In this document: piece after piece, positions 7,425-14,151 of the stretch | How the letters are laid out: every line of letters begins with the position of its first letter | Position numbering within the stretch: position 1 is the first letter of the stretch | From: Betaproteobacteria bacterium | GTDB taxonomy: Bacteria; Pseudomonadota; Gammaproteobacteria; Burkholderiales; SG8-41 | Length of the DNA stretch: 17,680 nucleotides | NCBI GenBank assembly: GCA_016177355.1 | Contig: JACOVL010000053.1 | Location: forward strand, 1 to 17,680 | Direction: 5' to 3' | Translations under genes and position numbers: made by a program | The notes under the pieces: generated by a model | Databases searched by the model: none | Told to the model about the DNA's origin: nothing | The model's input: the letters and a program-made list of their open reading frames with translations, nothing else

Positions 7425-8075
7425 TCAGGCAGCCGCCCGCCGCACTTCTTCGACCGGCTCGGGCTCGGACGCAGGCTTGGGCTCTTCCGCCGCCGGCGCT
7501 TGCGAATGCACTCCCGCCGTTTCAACGAGCGCACCGAGATCGTCGAGCGCCGGCAGCTCGTCGAGTGAGCTCAGGTTGAGATCGTCGAGAAAGGCCCCGG
7601 TCGTCGCGAACAACTCCGGGCGCCCGGGCACCTCGCGGTGCCCCACGACGTCTATCCAGCCCCGCTCTTCCAGGGCGCGGATGATATTGGTGGATACCGT
7701 GACGCCGCGGATATCCTCGATGTCGCCGCGCGTGACCGGCTGCTTGTAGGCGATGATGGCGAGTGTTTCCATCACCGCGCGCGAATAGCGCGGCGGCTTG
7801 AGCGGATTCAGGCGCTCGATGAACGGCTGGTACTCGGGCTTGGCGCGGAAACGCCAGCCGGAAGCGACATGGACGAGCTCGACACTCCTGCCCTGCCATT
7901 CGCCGCGCAGCTCCTCGAGCACCCGGCGCAGCGTGTCGCCGGACACCTCCTCGTCGAACAGCTTCTTCAGTTCGGAAAGCGGGAGTGGCTCCTGGCTGGT
8001 CAGCAAAGCGGCCTCGACCACCCTTTTTATGAATCCGGCATCAAGCGCTGAGCGTTCCATTTGTCCCCGTGTCAT
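7425..8075 (-). CDS. scpB: segregation and condensation protein B (ScpB)
   Basis: This 216-residue winged-helix protein of the SMC-ScpAB condensin complex dimerises and binds the kleisin ScpA to help chromosome compaction and segregation. Family motifs include VVEAALLTSQEPLPLSELK, SGWRFRAKPEYQPFIERL, PPRYSRAVMETLAIIAYKQP, TRGDIEDIRGV, TNIIRALEERGWIDVVGHRE and PGRPELFATTGAFLDDL. The final 50 residues are an acidic Pro/Ala/Glu tail that is probably disordered and accounts for the slightly long size. The ATG at 8075 overlaps the scpA stop (ATGA). An internal ATG at 8060 with GGGG 5 nt upstream is an alternative start. In many betaproteobacteria rluB follows scpB; here the next gene is the convergent sugar dehydrogenase. 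Confidence 0.95.
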   Translation of the reverse strand: MTRGQMERSALDAGFIKRVVEAALLTSQEPLPLSELKKLFDEEVSGDTLRRVLEELRGEWQGRSVELVHVASGWRFRAKPEYQPFIERLNPLKPPRYSRAVMETLAIIAYKQPVTRGDIEDIRGVTVSTNIIRALEERGWIDVVGHREVPGRPELFATTGAFLDDLNLSSLDELPALDDLGALVETAGVHSQAPAAEEPKPASEPEPVEEVRRAAA

Positions 8076-8875
8076 TCCACGGCCGCAAGATGGCCGCCTT
8101 TCAGTTTGACGTAAATCGGCGCGTAGGCCGCCTGCTGCACCAGCTCGACCAGGCTCTCGCGCGCAAGCTCGAGTAGCGCGAGGAAGGTCACTACCAGCAC
8201 CGCGACGCCCTGCGCCAGATCGAACAGCTCCGTGAACTCGATGTAACGCGCCTCCTGCATCCGGCGCAGTATGCGGCTCATGTACTCGCGCACCGAGAGC
8301 TGCTCGCGGGTGATGCGGTGATGGCGGTTAGCAGCCGCTCGCGTGAGCAGCGCGAGCCACGCCGCGCGCAGGTCGGCGGCGTTCAGCTCCGGCAGCCGTT
8401 CGGCGACGGCTTGGTCGAACAGCACCTGCACCAGTGAGAAATCGCGCCCCGCCTGCGGCAGATCGTTGAGGCGCTGCGCGGCCTGCTTCATCCGCTCATA
8501 TTCCAGCAGCCGCCGCACCAGTTCCGCGCGCGGGTCCTCTTCGAGATCTCCTGCAGCCGGGCGCGGCAGCAACATGCGCGACTTTATCTCGATCAGCATC
8601 GCGGCCATCAGCAGGTACTCCGCCGCCAGCTCGAGCGAGCGGGTGCGCATCATCTCGACATATTCGAGGTACTGTGCGGTGAGCTTCGACATGGGGATGT
8701 CGAGCACGTTGATGTCTTCCTTGCGGATCAGGTACAGCAGCAGGTCGAGCGGCCCCTCGAACTGCTCGAGGAAGACCTCCAGCGCATCCGGCGGGATATA
8801 GAGGTCCTGCGGGACCTCGAGCATCGGCCTGCCGTAAACCTTGGCGACGGGGGCGGTGTTGGCCGCTTCGACCAT
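8072..8875 (-). CDS. scpA: segregation and condensation protein A (ScpA, kleisin)
   Basis: This 267-residue kleisin bridges the SMC heads and recruits ScpB. The N-terminal signature FEGPLDLLLYLIRKEDINVL with DIPMSKLTAQYLEYVEMM is diagnostic. A helical middle (ELAAEYLLMAAMLIEIKSRM and LLPRP) and a C-terminal winged-helix segment (FLALLELARESLVELVQQ) complete the family plan. The start could be the ATG at 8875 or the adjacent GTG at 8878. AGAGGG lies 8 nt before the ATG and 5 nt before the GTG, and I chose the ATG. The 4-nt ATGA overlap with scpB indicates a two-gene unit with coupled translation. No SMC gene is in the window. A terminator lies between trpS and this gene, so scpAB probably has its own promoter. 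Confidence 0.95.
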   Translation of the reverse strand: MVEAANTAPVAKVYGRPMLEVPQDLYIPPDALEVFLEQFEGPLDLLLYLIRKEDINVLDIPMSKLTAQYLEYVEMMRTRSLELAAEYLLMAAMLIEIKSRMLLPRPAAGDLEEDPRAELVRRLLEYERMKQAAQRLNDLPQAGRDFSLVQVLFDQAVAERLPELNAADLRAAWLALLTRAAANRHHRITREQLSVREYMSRILRRMQEARYIEFTELFDLAQGVAVLVVTFLALLELARESLVELVQQAAYAPIYVKLKGGHLAAVE

Positions 8876-8878
8876 CAC

Positions 8879-9034
8879 GGCAACCCTCTGCGGGGGTGCA
8901 AATCGGGAAAAACGGAAATCCTGGGGGGGAGTTCGCCTGCCGGCTCAAGAAATCGGCCGGTCATTGCATGCGGACCAACGGCCTGCTTGCCGCCGCCCTG
9001 CGAAGGCGATGCTGGCATCGGCTTATTCTACATC
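8879..9034. other. spacer between trpS terminator and scpA, no gene seen
   Basis: About 155 bp precede scpA on its coding strand. I see the scpA Shine-Dalgarno sequence (AGAGGG) and runs of C, but no -35/-10 pair that I would defend and no credible small gene. If the trpS terminator works, a promoter for scpAB should be here. Confidence 0.4.
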
Positions 9035-9055
9035 AAAAAGCGGCGGCGGGCCGCT
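9035..9055 (-). terminator. intrinsic terminator after trpS
   Basis: Read on the minus strand a few nucleotides after the trpS stop, a perfect 6-bp stem AGCGGC/GCCGCT closes a 5-nt loop and is followed directly by a run of five T (9035-9039 as A on the plus strand). This fits a rho-independent terminator closing the trpS transcript before scpA. Confidence 0.72.
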
Positions 9056-9058
9056 GTT

Positions 9059-10261
9059 TCAGCTGTAATCGAGGCCCATCGCCGCCCGCACCTCGCGCAG
9101 CGTGTCCTGGGCCAGCTTGCGCGCCTTCTCGCAGCCGTCGGCGATGATGCTGCGGACCAGCGTCGGGTCTTCCAGGTACTTCCCGGCCCGCTCGCGCATC
9201 GGCTTCTGCTCCTCCAGCACCGCCTCGATCACCGGCTGCTTGCACTCCAGGCAGCCGATGCCGGCGCTGCGGCAGCCTTGCTGCACCCACTGCCTGCGCT
9301 TTTCGTCGGAATACACGAGGTGGAACTGCCAGACAGGACACTTCGCGGGATCGCCAGGATCGGAGCGCTTCACGCGCGCCGGGTCGGTCGGCATCTGGCG
9401 TATTTTCCGGGTGATGCTCTCGCCATCCTCGCGCAGCCCGAGGGTGTTGTCGTACGACTTGGACATCTTCTGCCCGTCGAGCCCCGGCATCTTGGAGGCC
9501 CCGGTGAGCAGCGCCCGGGGCTCGGCCAGTATCACCTTGCCGCCGCCCTCGATGTAGCCGAACAGCCGCTCGCGATCCCCCATCGGCAGGTTCTGCGCCT
9601 CTTCCACCAGCGCGCGCGCCGCGGCGAGCGCTCCTGCATCGCCCTTTTCCATGAACCTGGTGCGCAGCTGGCGATAGAGCCTGGAGCGCTTGGCGCCCAG
9701 CTTCTTGATCGCGGTCTCCGCTTTCTGCTCGAAGCCTTGCTCGCGGCCGAACACGTGGTTGAAGCGGCGCGCGACCTCGCGCGTGAACTCGACGTGCGGC
9801 ACCTGGTCCTCCCCCACCGGCACCTGATTCGCGCGGTAGATCAGGATGTCGGCGCTCTGCAGCAGCGGATAGCCGAGGAAGCCGTAGGTCGAAAGGTCCT
9901 TGTCGGAGAGCTTCTCCTGCTGGTCCTTGTAGGTCGGGACCCGCTCCAGCCAGCCGAGCGGCGTCACCATGGACAGCAGCAGGTGCAGCTCGGCGTGCTC
10001 GGGCACGCGCGACTGGATGAACAGCACCGCCTGCGCCGGGTCAACACCCGCGGCGAGCCAGTCGATCACCATATCCCAGACGTACTGCTCGATGACTTCC
10101 GGCGTGTCGTAGTGCGTCGTCATGGCATGCCAGTCGGCGACGAAGAACAGGCACTCGTATTCGTGCTGCAGCTTGATCCAGTTCCTGAGCACGCCGTGGT
10201 AGTGGCCCAGGTGCAGGGTGCCGGTGGGGCGCATGCCGGACAGAACGCGGTTCGCGAACAT
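9059..10261 (-). CDS. trpS: tryptophanyl-tRNA synthetase
   Basis: This 400-residue class I synthetase charges tRNA-Trp with tryptophan in the cytoplasm. The Rossmann-fold signatures are intact: the HIGH-equivalent TLHLGH (residues 15-20) and KMSKS (265-269). SGMRPTG at the N-terminus and YRANQVPVGEDQVPHVEFTRE are typical TrpRS segments. It is longer than the roughly 334-residue E. coli enzyme, with an added region around residues 178-240 that as far as I recall occurs in other betaproteobacterial TrpS. Four cysteines, C308, C330, C337 and C340, are spaced C-x21-C-x6-C-x2-C next to the KMSKS domain. This is nearly the Fe-S ligand pattern reported for Thermotoga maritima TrpRS. The ATG at 10261 matches the usual N-terminus, though the Shine-Dalgarno sequence is weak. 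The AT-rich region upstream probably holds its promoter. Confidence 0.96.
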   Translation of the reverse strand: MFANRVLSGMRPTGTLHLGHYHGVLRNWIKLQHEYECLFFVADWHAMTTHYDTPEVIEQYVWDMVIDWLAAGVDPAQAVLFIQSRVPEHAELHLLLSMVTPLGWLERVPTYKDQQEKLSDKDLSTYGFLGYPLLQSADILIYRANQVPVGEDQVPHVEFTREVARRFNHVFGREQGFEQKAETAIKKLGAKRSRLYRQLRTRFMEKGDAGALAAARALVEEAQNLPMGDRERLFGYIEGGGKVILAEPRALLTGASKMPGLDGQKMSKSYDNTLGLREDGESITRKIRQMPTDPARVKRSDPGDPAKCPVWQFHLVYSDEKRRQWVQQGCRSAGIGCLECKQPVIEAVLEEQKPMRERAGKYLEDPTLVRSIIADGCEKARKLAQDTLREVRAAMGLDYS

Positions 10262-10507
10262 ATTTTCAGGCCATTTTATCAGGTGGGAGAGTACAAATAA
10301 TATCTTTAAGATTCAATGTAATATATCAACATCCTCAAGCATGATATCAAATACCGGGGCGGCACGCGAATCCGCGGCGGTCATGACTTCGTGGCGCGGG
10401 AACTGGCGGGTCCCTACGCTATCGGGCCGCAGGGAACGGCCGCGTTCAGCCATCGCTTCAGGCCGGTTCTATATAATCGGAGCCATCCGAACGGCCCGGA
10501 GGAGGCC
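10262..10507. other. divergent intergenic region with an AT-rich block
   Basis: This is 246 bp between divergent trpS and the duplicated membrane protein. Bases 10292-10354 are strikingly AT-rich compared with the surroundings and hold several weak -35/-10 combinations for trpS on the minus strand, such as TTGAAT at 10311-10316 with TACTCT 17 bp away. None is convincing. The right part is GC-rich and carries a TATAAT for the plus-strand gene. I see no RNA gene and no leader peptide. Confidence 0.45.
10472..10477 (+). promoter_or_regulatory. -10 box of the duplicated membrane protein gene
   Basis: A perfect TATAAT lies 30 bp upstream of the TTG start codon at 10508. The -35 region is weak. 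A start near 10484 would give a leader of about 24 nt that includes the GGAGGAG ribosome binding site. The position of this box inside the longer open frame argues against any start upstream of 10484. Confidence 0.5.
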
Positions 10508-11071
10508 TTGAATCGGAATCAGAAAATCGCGCTGGCGATAGCGGCAGCCAACCTGCTCCTGATTCTGCTGTTCCCGCCCTACGACCAGTACTCGATCGCC
10601 AACATCAAGGTGCCGGTGTTCGCCGGCTTCAACTTTGCGTTCGCCGCGCCCCCCTACGGCGAGATCAACACCGCCGTGCTGACGCTGGAAGCGGCGGTGG
10701 TGCTGATCAATGCCGGCATCGCCTGGCTGCTGCTGCGGGACGGCGCCCCGGCCGCGGCAAGGCGCAAATTTGGTTTCCAGAACGCGACACTGGCCTTCAC
10801 CGGCGCCAACCTCGTCCTGATGCTGCTGTTCCCGCCGTTCGAATCGGTATTCGCGTTGACCAACGCCACGCTGCCGACCTTCGAGGGGTTCTACTTCATC
10901 TTCAGCCGGAAGCCCAGCCACGTCATCGTCACCACCCTGCTCTACATCGAGGTGATCTTCATCCTCATCAACGGCGCCCTGTTCTGGCTGATCTTCAAGC
11001 CCAAGACATCGCAAGAGCTCGCCGCGGAACAGGCGCGGGATCTGGCCGAGGCGATGCAGAAGAAGAAATAA
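10508..11071 (+). CDS. four-helix membrane protein with internal tandem duplication, function unknown
   Basis: I do not recognise a named family. The start is a TTG preceded by GGAGGAG (10499-10505) at ideal distance. An in-frame ATG at 10391 lies upstream of a TATAAT, so the longer version is unlikely. The 187-residue product has four hydrophobic segments and two copies of one module, about residues 6-77 and 92-164. Matching landmarks are ANLLLILLFPPYD against ANLVLMLLFPPFE, VPVFAGFNF against LPTFEGFYF, and VVLINAGIAWLLL against FILINGALFWLIF. Each module thus has helix, FPP turn, an extramembrane loop, and helix. The C-terminus is a charged amphipathic helix ending in KKK. It converges on the HNH gene with only one base between stops. 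A membrane role is inferred; nothing in the sequence shows a substrate or catalytic residue. Confidence 0.85.
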   Translation: MNRNQKIALAIAAANLLLILLFPPYDQYSIANIKVPVFAGFNFAFAAPPYGEINTAVLTLEAAVVLINAGIAWLLLRDGAPAAARRKFGFQNATLAFTGANLVLMLLFPPFESVFALTNATLPTFEGFYFIFSRKPSHVIVTTLLYIEVIFILINGALFWLIFKPKTSQELAAEQARDLAEAMQKKK

Positions 11072-11072
11072 G

Positions 11073-11687
11073 CTAGGCGGTCTTCTGGCGCAGGCGGCTT
11101 TGCGCCGGAACGTGCTGCGTCAGGAATTGCATCTGGTCGGCGAGGATGCGGCGGTTGGTGAGGATCAGGTACTCCGCCCGGTTCGGCACGTACGGAAGGT
11201 AGATCAACTCCATGCCCGCCCGTTCCGGCGTGCAGTTGCCCTTGTGCTCGTTGCAGGCGCGGCACGCCGTCACCGAGTTCATCCACGTATCCTTGCCGCC
11301 GCGGGAGAACGGGGTCACGTGGTCGCGCGTCAACCGGGAAATCGGGAACATTCCCCCGCAGTAGGCGCAAAGCTGACGGTCACGGTGGAACAACTCGCGA
11401 TTGTTGAGCGGCGGTACCTGGCTGAACGCCTTCATCGCCATCGCCTTGCCCTTGATCGCGATGATGCTCGAGGCGGTGATGCTGGAGCGCTGCCCGGTCA
11501 AGCGGCTCATGCCGCCGTAGACCGTGAACGCGTGTTCACCCGTCACCCACGCGACCTGGTCCTTGGCGTAGTAGTAGCAGGCATGCTGCCAGCTGATCCA
11601 GCGGTGCGGTATGCCGTGGGTATCGAGCGTGAGTACGAGCGGATGGCCGCCGCGCGATGCCGCTTGCTGTTCGAATACGATGTGCAT
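11073..11687 (-). CDS. HNH endonuclease-family protein
   Basis: This 204-residue protein has an N-terminal region of about 95 residues (HPLVLTLDTHGIPHRWISWQ and AFTVYGGMSRLTG) followed by a zinc-type HNH domain. The nuclease signatures are CAYCG (C107, C110), LTRDHVTPFSRGGKDTW (catalytic His near 123), N137, and CRACNEHKG (C142, C145, H148). The four cysteines would hold a structural zinc. It ends with AEYLILTNRRILADQMQFL, a conserved tail in relatives I recall from betaproteobacteria. I chose the ATG at 11687, since a GTG at 11735 would place a 17-bp palindrome inside the coding region. Neither start has a clear Shine-Dalgarno sequence. It is not next to a restriction or phage gene, so a defence role is unsupported. 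The nucleic acid target is unknown. Confidence 0.85.
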   Translation of the reverse strand: MHIVFEQQAASRGGHPLVLTLDTHGIPHRWISWQHACYYYAKDQVAWVTGEHAFTVYGGMSRLTGQRSSITASSIIAIKGKAMAMKAFSQVPPLNNRELFHRDRQLCAYCGGMFPISRLTRDHVTPFSRGGKDTWMNSVTACRACNEHKGNCTPERAGMELIYLPYVPNRAEYLILTNRRILADQMQFLTQHVPAQSRLRQKTA

Positions 11688-11710
11688 CTGTCGGGTACTA
11701 TGGCTCGGTT

Positions 11711-11727
11711 CACCGGCACTGCCGGTG
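11711..11727. promoter_or_regulatory. 17-bp perfect palindrome upstream of the HNH gene
   Basis: CACCGGCA and TGCCGGTG form a perfect 8-bp inverted repeat separated by one base. It sits 24 bp upstream of the HNH ATG, in the space shared with the divergent helicase gene. It could be an operator for a dimeric regulator or a short hairpin in the HNH mRNA leader that hides the start. The symmetry is directly visible; the role is inference. Confidence 0.5.
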
Positions 11728-11816
11728 CAGAGCACAAATTTACCAGATTTTTGAATTGGTGGCAGTTTTTACTGTCCCCCCGGCCACCAGGCATAGTGCG
11801 CCGCAGCGCAGCAAGG

Positions 11817-11822
11817 TATAAT
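11817..11822 (+). promoter_or_regulatory. -10 box of the DEAD-box helicase gene
   Basis: A perfect TATAAT lies 43 bp upstream of the helicase GTG start, giving a leader of about 36 nt. The hexamer 17 bp upstream (TAGTGC) is a poor -35, so the promoter may depend on other factors. Helicase genes of this type are often cold-induced, but no cold-box was recognised here. Confidence 0.45.
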
Positions 11823-11865
11823 CCGTCCCCGTGTTAAATCTCCCACAGCACGGCTGCCGGCGACG

Positions 11866-13317
11866 GTGACCACGGCCGGCAACGATCCCCGGCCGGGCGC
11901 ATCCGGCGCCGAAACGTCTTTTTCCGCGCTCGGGCTGATATCCCAGTTGACGCGCGCGGTCGCCGACCAGGGCTACGAGGAACCGACGCCGATCCAGGCC
12001 AAGGCCATCCCCGCTGTCCTGCAGCGCCGGGACGTGATGGGCGCGGCCCAGACCGGGACCGGGAAGACGGCAGGCTTCGCACTGCCCATCCTGCAACTGC
12101 TGGCGCCGCAGGCCAGCATCAGCCCTTCGCCCGCCCGGCACCCGACGCGCGCGCTGATCCTCACTCCCACGCGCGAGCTCGCGGTCCAGATCGAGGAAAG
12201 CGTGCGCAACTACGGCAAATATCTTCCGCTGCGCACGACAGTGGTATACGGCGGCGTGGACATCGGCCCGCAGATGAAGATCCTGCACGGCGGCATCGAG
12301 ATCCTGGTCGCAACCCCCGGCCGCCTGCTCGACCATCTGCACCAGAAGAGCGTGAATCTCTCGCGCGTGGAAATCCTGGTGCTGGATGAAGCCGACCGCA
12401 TGCTGGACATGGGCTTCATACCCGACATCAAGCGCATACTCTCCGTGCTGCCGCCGCAGCGCCAGAACCTGCTGTTCTCGGCGACCTTCCCCGATGAAGT
12501 GCGCAAGCTTGCGAAGGAGCTGCTGCGCACGCCGGTGACGATCGAGGTTGCGCCGCGTAATGCTCCGCCGGATCTCGTTTCGCACCAGGTCCACATGGTT
12601 CCCGCCGCGCGCAAGCGCGCACTGCTCGGTCATCTCGTGCGCAGCCGCGACATGCGCCAGGTGCTGGTGTTCGTGCGCATGAAGCGCGACGCCAACCGGC
12701 TCACGCGCGAGCTGGTGCGCGACGGCATCAACGCGACCGCCATCCACAGCGACCGCACCCAGCGGGAGCGCATGCAGGCGCTCGAGGACTTCAAGCAGGG
12801 CAAGGTGCCGGTGCTGGTTGCGACCGATATCGCCGCGCGCGGTCTCGACATCGAGCAACTGCCGTTCGTGGTGAACTACGAGCTGCCCCACACTCCCGAG
12901 GATTACGTGCACCGCATCGGCCGCACCGGCCGCGCCGGTCTGCCGGGCGAGGCGATCTCCCTGGTGAGCCCGGAGGAGACGAAGTCCCTGGAAGACATCG
13001 AACGGCTGCTCAAGCGCAAGCTGCCGCGGGCGGCGCCGGCCGATTATCGCCGGGAAAACCCCGCCGAACCGCGCTCGCACCGGTCGAAGACGCCGCATCC
13101 CGCAAGATCGCACCCCGTGAGGCCGCATCCGCCCAGGCAGCAGCCCGCTGCGCGGCCAGCTTCCCCGCCCGGCTTCGATTTCAGCAAGCCATACGAGCCC
13201 GCCGCCTCCGCGAAGACACCGGTGCCCGCGGTTCCTCCTCCGCACCGCCACCGCCAGCAACGCCCCACCGCCGCGCTGCTCGGCGGCCTGCCTGCCAAGC
13301 GCGAACCCCACAAGTAG
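11866..13317 (+). CDS. rhlE: DEAD-box ATP-dependent RNA helicase, RhlE type
   Basis: This 483-residue RNA helicase unwinds short RNA duplexes in ribosome assembly or mRNA turnover. All superfamily 2 motifs are intact: Q-motif GYEEPTPIQ (36-44), Walker A AQTGTGKT (61-68), PTRELAVQ (101-108), TPGRLLD (150-156), DEAD (174-177), SAT (205-207), ATDIAARGLDI (319-329) and HRIGRTGR (349-356). The core closely resembles E. coli RhlE (for example DEADRMLDMGFI and NLLFSATF). After about residue 380 comes a roughly 100-residue tail rich in Arg, His and Pro, as in other RhlE proteins, likely disordered and RNA-binding. The start is the GTG at 11866 with 17 extra residues before the usual FSALGL. No strong Shine-Dalgarno sequence is seen, so the exact start is uncertain. 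Confidence 0.93.
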   Translation: MTTAGNDPRPGASGAETSFSALGLISQLTRAVADQGYEEPTPIQAKAIPAVLQRRDVMGAAQTGTGKTAGFALPILQLLAPQASISPSPARHPTRALILTPTRELAVQIEESVRNYGKYLPLRTTVVYGGVDIGPQMKILHGGIEILVATPGRLLDHLHQKSVNLSRVEILVLDEADRMLDMGFIPDIKRILSVLPPQRQNLLFSATFPDEVRKLAKELLRTPVTIEVAPRNAPPDLVSHQVHMVPAARKRALLGHLVRSRDMRQVLVFVRMKRDANRLTRELVRDGINATAIHSDRTQRERMQALEDFKQGKVPVLVATDIAARGLDIEQLPFVVNYELPHTPEDYVHRIGRTGRAGLPGEAISLVSPEETKSLEDIERLLKRKLPRAAPADYRRENPAEPRSHRSKTPHPARSHPVRPHPPRQQPAARPASPPGFDFSKPYEPAASAKTPVPAVPPPHRHRQQRPTAALLGGLPAKREPHK

Positions 13318-13321
13318 AGGA

Positions 13322-13387
13322 GTGATGAAGTGATGAAGTGACGGAAAACGAGCCAATCGTCACTGCGTCACTTTTTCACCTCGTCAC
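13322..13387. repeat. 66-bp imperfect inverted repeat made of 8-bp units, possible terminator
   Basis: Four bases after the helicase stop, the left arm (13322-13343) can pair with the right arm (13366-13387): 18 Watson-Crick pairs, 2 G-U pairs and 2 mismatches around a 22-nt loop. The left arm is a small direct repeat of AGTGATGA (13321-13328, 13329-13336, then AGTGACGG). The right side repeats CGTCAC at 13358, 13366 and 13382. The inner stem AAGTGACG/CGTCACTT is followed by a T run (13372-13376), so it may also act as the helicase terminator. It resembles small intergenic palindromic elements. Confidence 0.65.
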
Positions 13388-13399
13388 CCGCTTTAAAGC

Positions 13400-14140
13400 A
13401 TGGAAGCGCTGAGCGTCCCCGAGCTGCTGCTCTTCGGCATCGTCATCATCCTGTCGTACGCCATCCGCGGCGGCGCCGGTTTCGGCGGCGTGACCGTGCC
13501 GTTGCTCGCGCTGATCCTCTCGCTCAAGGTCCTCGCGCCGATGGTCGCGTTCCTCGGGCTGGTTTCCTCGCTCGCCATCCTGCGCCACGACCTGCGCCAC
13601 GTCGTGTGGCGCGACTTGTGGCGCATCATGCCGTGGTGCGGCGCGGGGGTCGCGGCGGGCCTCTATTTCTTCAAGACGCTCGACGCCCGCACGCTCGGGC
13701 AGGCGCTGGGAGCATTCGTCCTGGCATACGGCCTCTACTCGTTGTGGACCACTTTTCGCGGTCCGTGGGAAATCCGGATGCCGATGCGCGTGGTCACGCC
13801 GGTTGCCGGCACGGCCGCGGGATTCGTGGGCACGATATTCGGCTCCAACGCAGGCATGTTCTTCGCCATTTACCTCGACCTGCTCAAATACGCCAAAAAC
13901 GAATTCCGGGCGACCGTCGCCGCCATTCTGCTCGGCCTCGGCGTCCTGCGCGTATCGGGCTACGTCGCGGTCGGCGCCTACGACCGCGACGCGCTCATCG
14001 CGTGCGCTGCCGCGCTGCCGCTGATGGGGCTGGGCGCCTATCTCGGCAACCATCTCCACGCCAACCTCGACCAGGTCATGTTCAAGCGCTTCGTCGCGGC
14101 GATCCTGATCGCGAGCGGCGTGCCGCTCGTCCTGCGCTAG
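13400..14140 (+). CDS. TauE/SafE (TSUP) family membrane permease
   Basis: This 246-residue polytopic protein belongs to the family of sulfite/organosulfonate exporters in the inner membrane. It is almost entirely hydrophobic, with the family's twofold pattern: first half YAIRGGAGFGGVTVPLLALI and second half TAAGFVGTIFGSNAGMFFAIY. Both carry the glycine-rich G-x-G-F-G-type turn after a helix. Length and the estimated 7-8 helices fit the family. The gene after it, 11 nt downstream, is a rhodanese, so the pair probably handles reduced or oxidised sulfur (inference). The upstream neighbour is a hairpin repeat. No strong Shine-Dalgarno sequence precedes the ATG; the first residues MEALSVPELLLFGIVIILSY look like a normal N-terminus. 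Confidence 0.88.
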   Translation: MEALSVPELLLFGIVIILSYAIRGGAGFGGVTVPLLALILSLKVLAPMVAFLGLVSSLAILRHDLRHVVWRDLWRIMPWCGAGVAAGLYFFKTLDARTLGQALGAFVLAYGLYSLWTTFRGPWEIRMPMRVVTPVAGTAAGFVGTIFGSNAGMFFAIYLDLLKYAKNEFRATVAAILLGLGVLRVSGYVAVGAYDRDALIACAAALPLMGLGAYLGNHLHANLDQVMFKRFVAAILIASGVPLVLR

Positions 14141-14151
14141 ACTCGGGCTTC

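Noticed and set aside
6149..7534. 461-codon open frame opposite the sugar dehydrogenase
   Set aside because: It overlaps a gene with clear family motifs on the other strand and has no recognisable domain.
8987..10300. 437-codon open frame opposite trpS
   Set aside because: Arg/His/Leu-rich shadow of trpS.
11740..13356. 538-codon open frame on the minus strand opposite the helicase
   Set aside because: Arg/His/Gln-rich and featureless, fully overlapping the intact DEAD-box helicase. It is a shadow frame.
13391..13399. TTTAAAG just before the TSUP start as a -10 box
   Set aside because: It would place the transcript start inside the coding region and has no -35 partner.
13606..14151. N-terminal extension of the rhodanese frame by 182 codons
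   Set aside because: This stretch overlaps the TSUP gene and translates to an Arg-rich sequence with no fold. The rhodanese similarity begins at the ATG at 14152.
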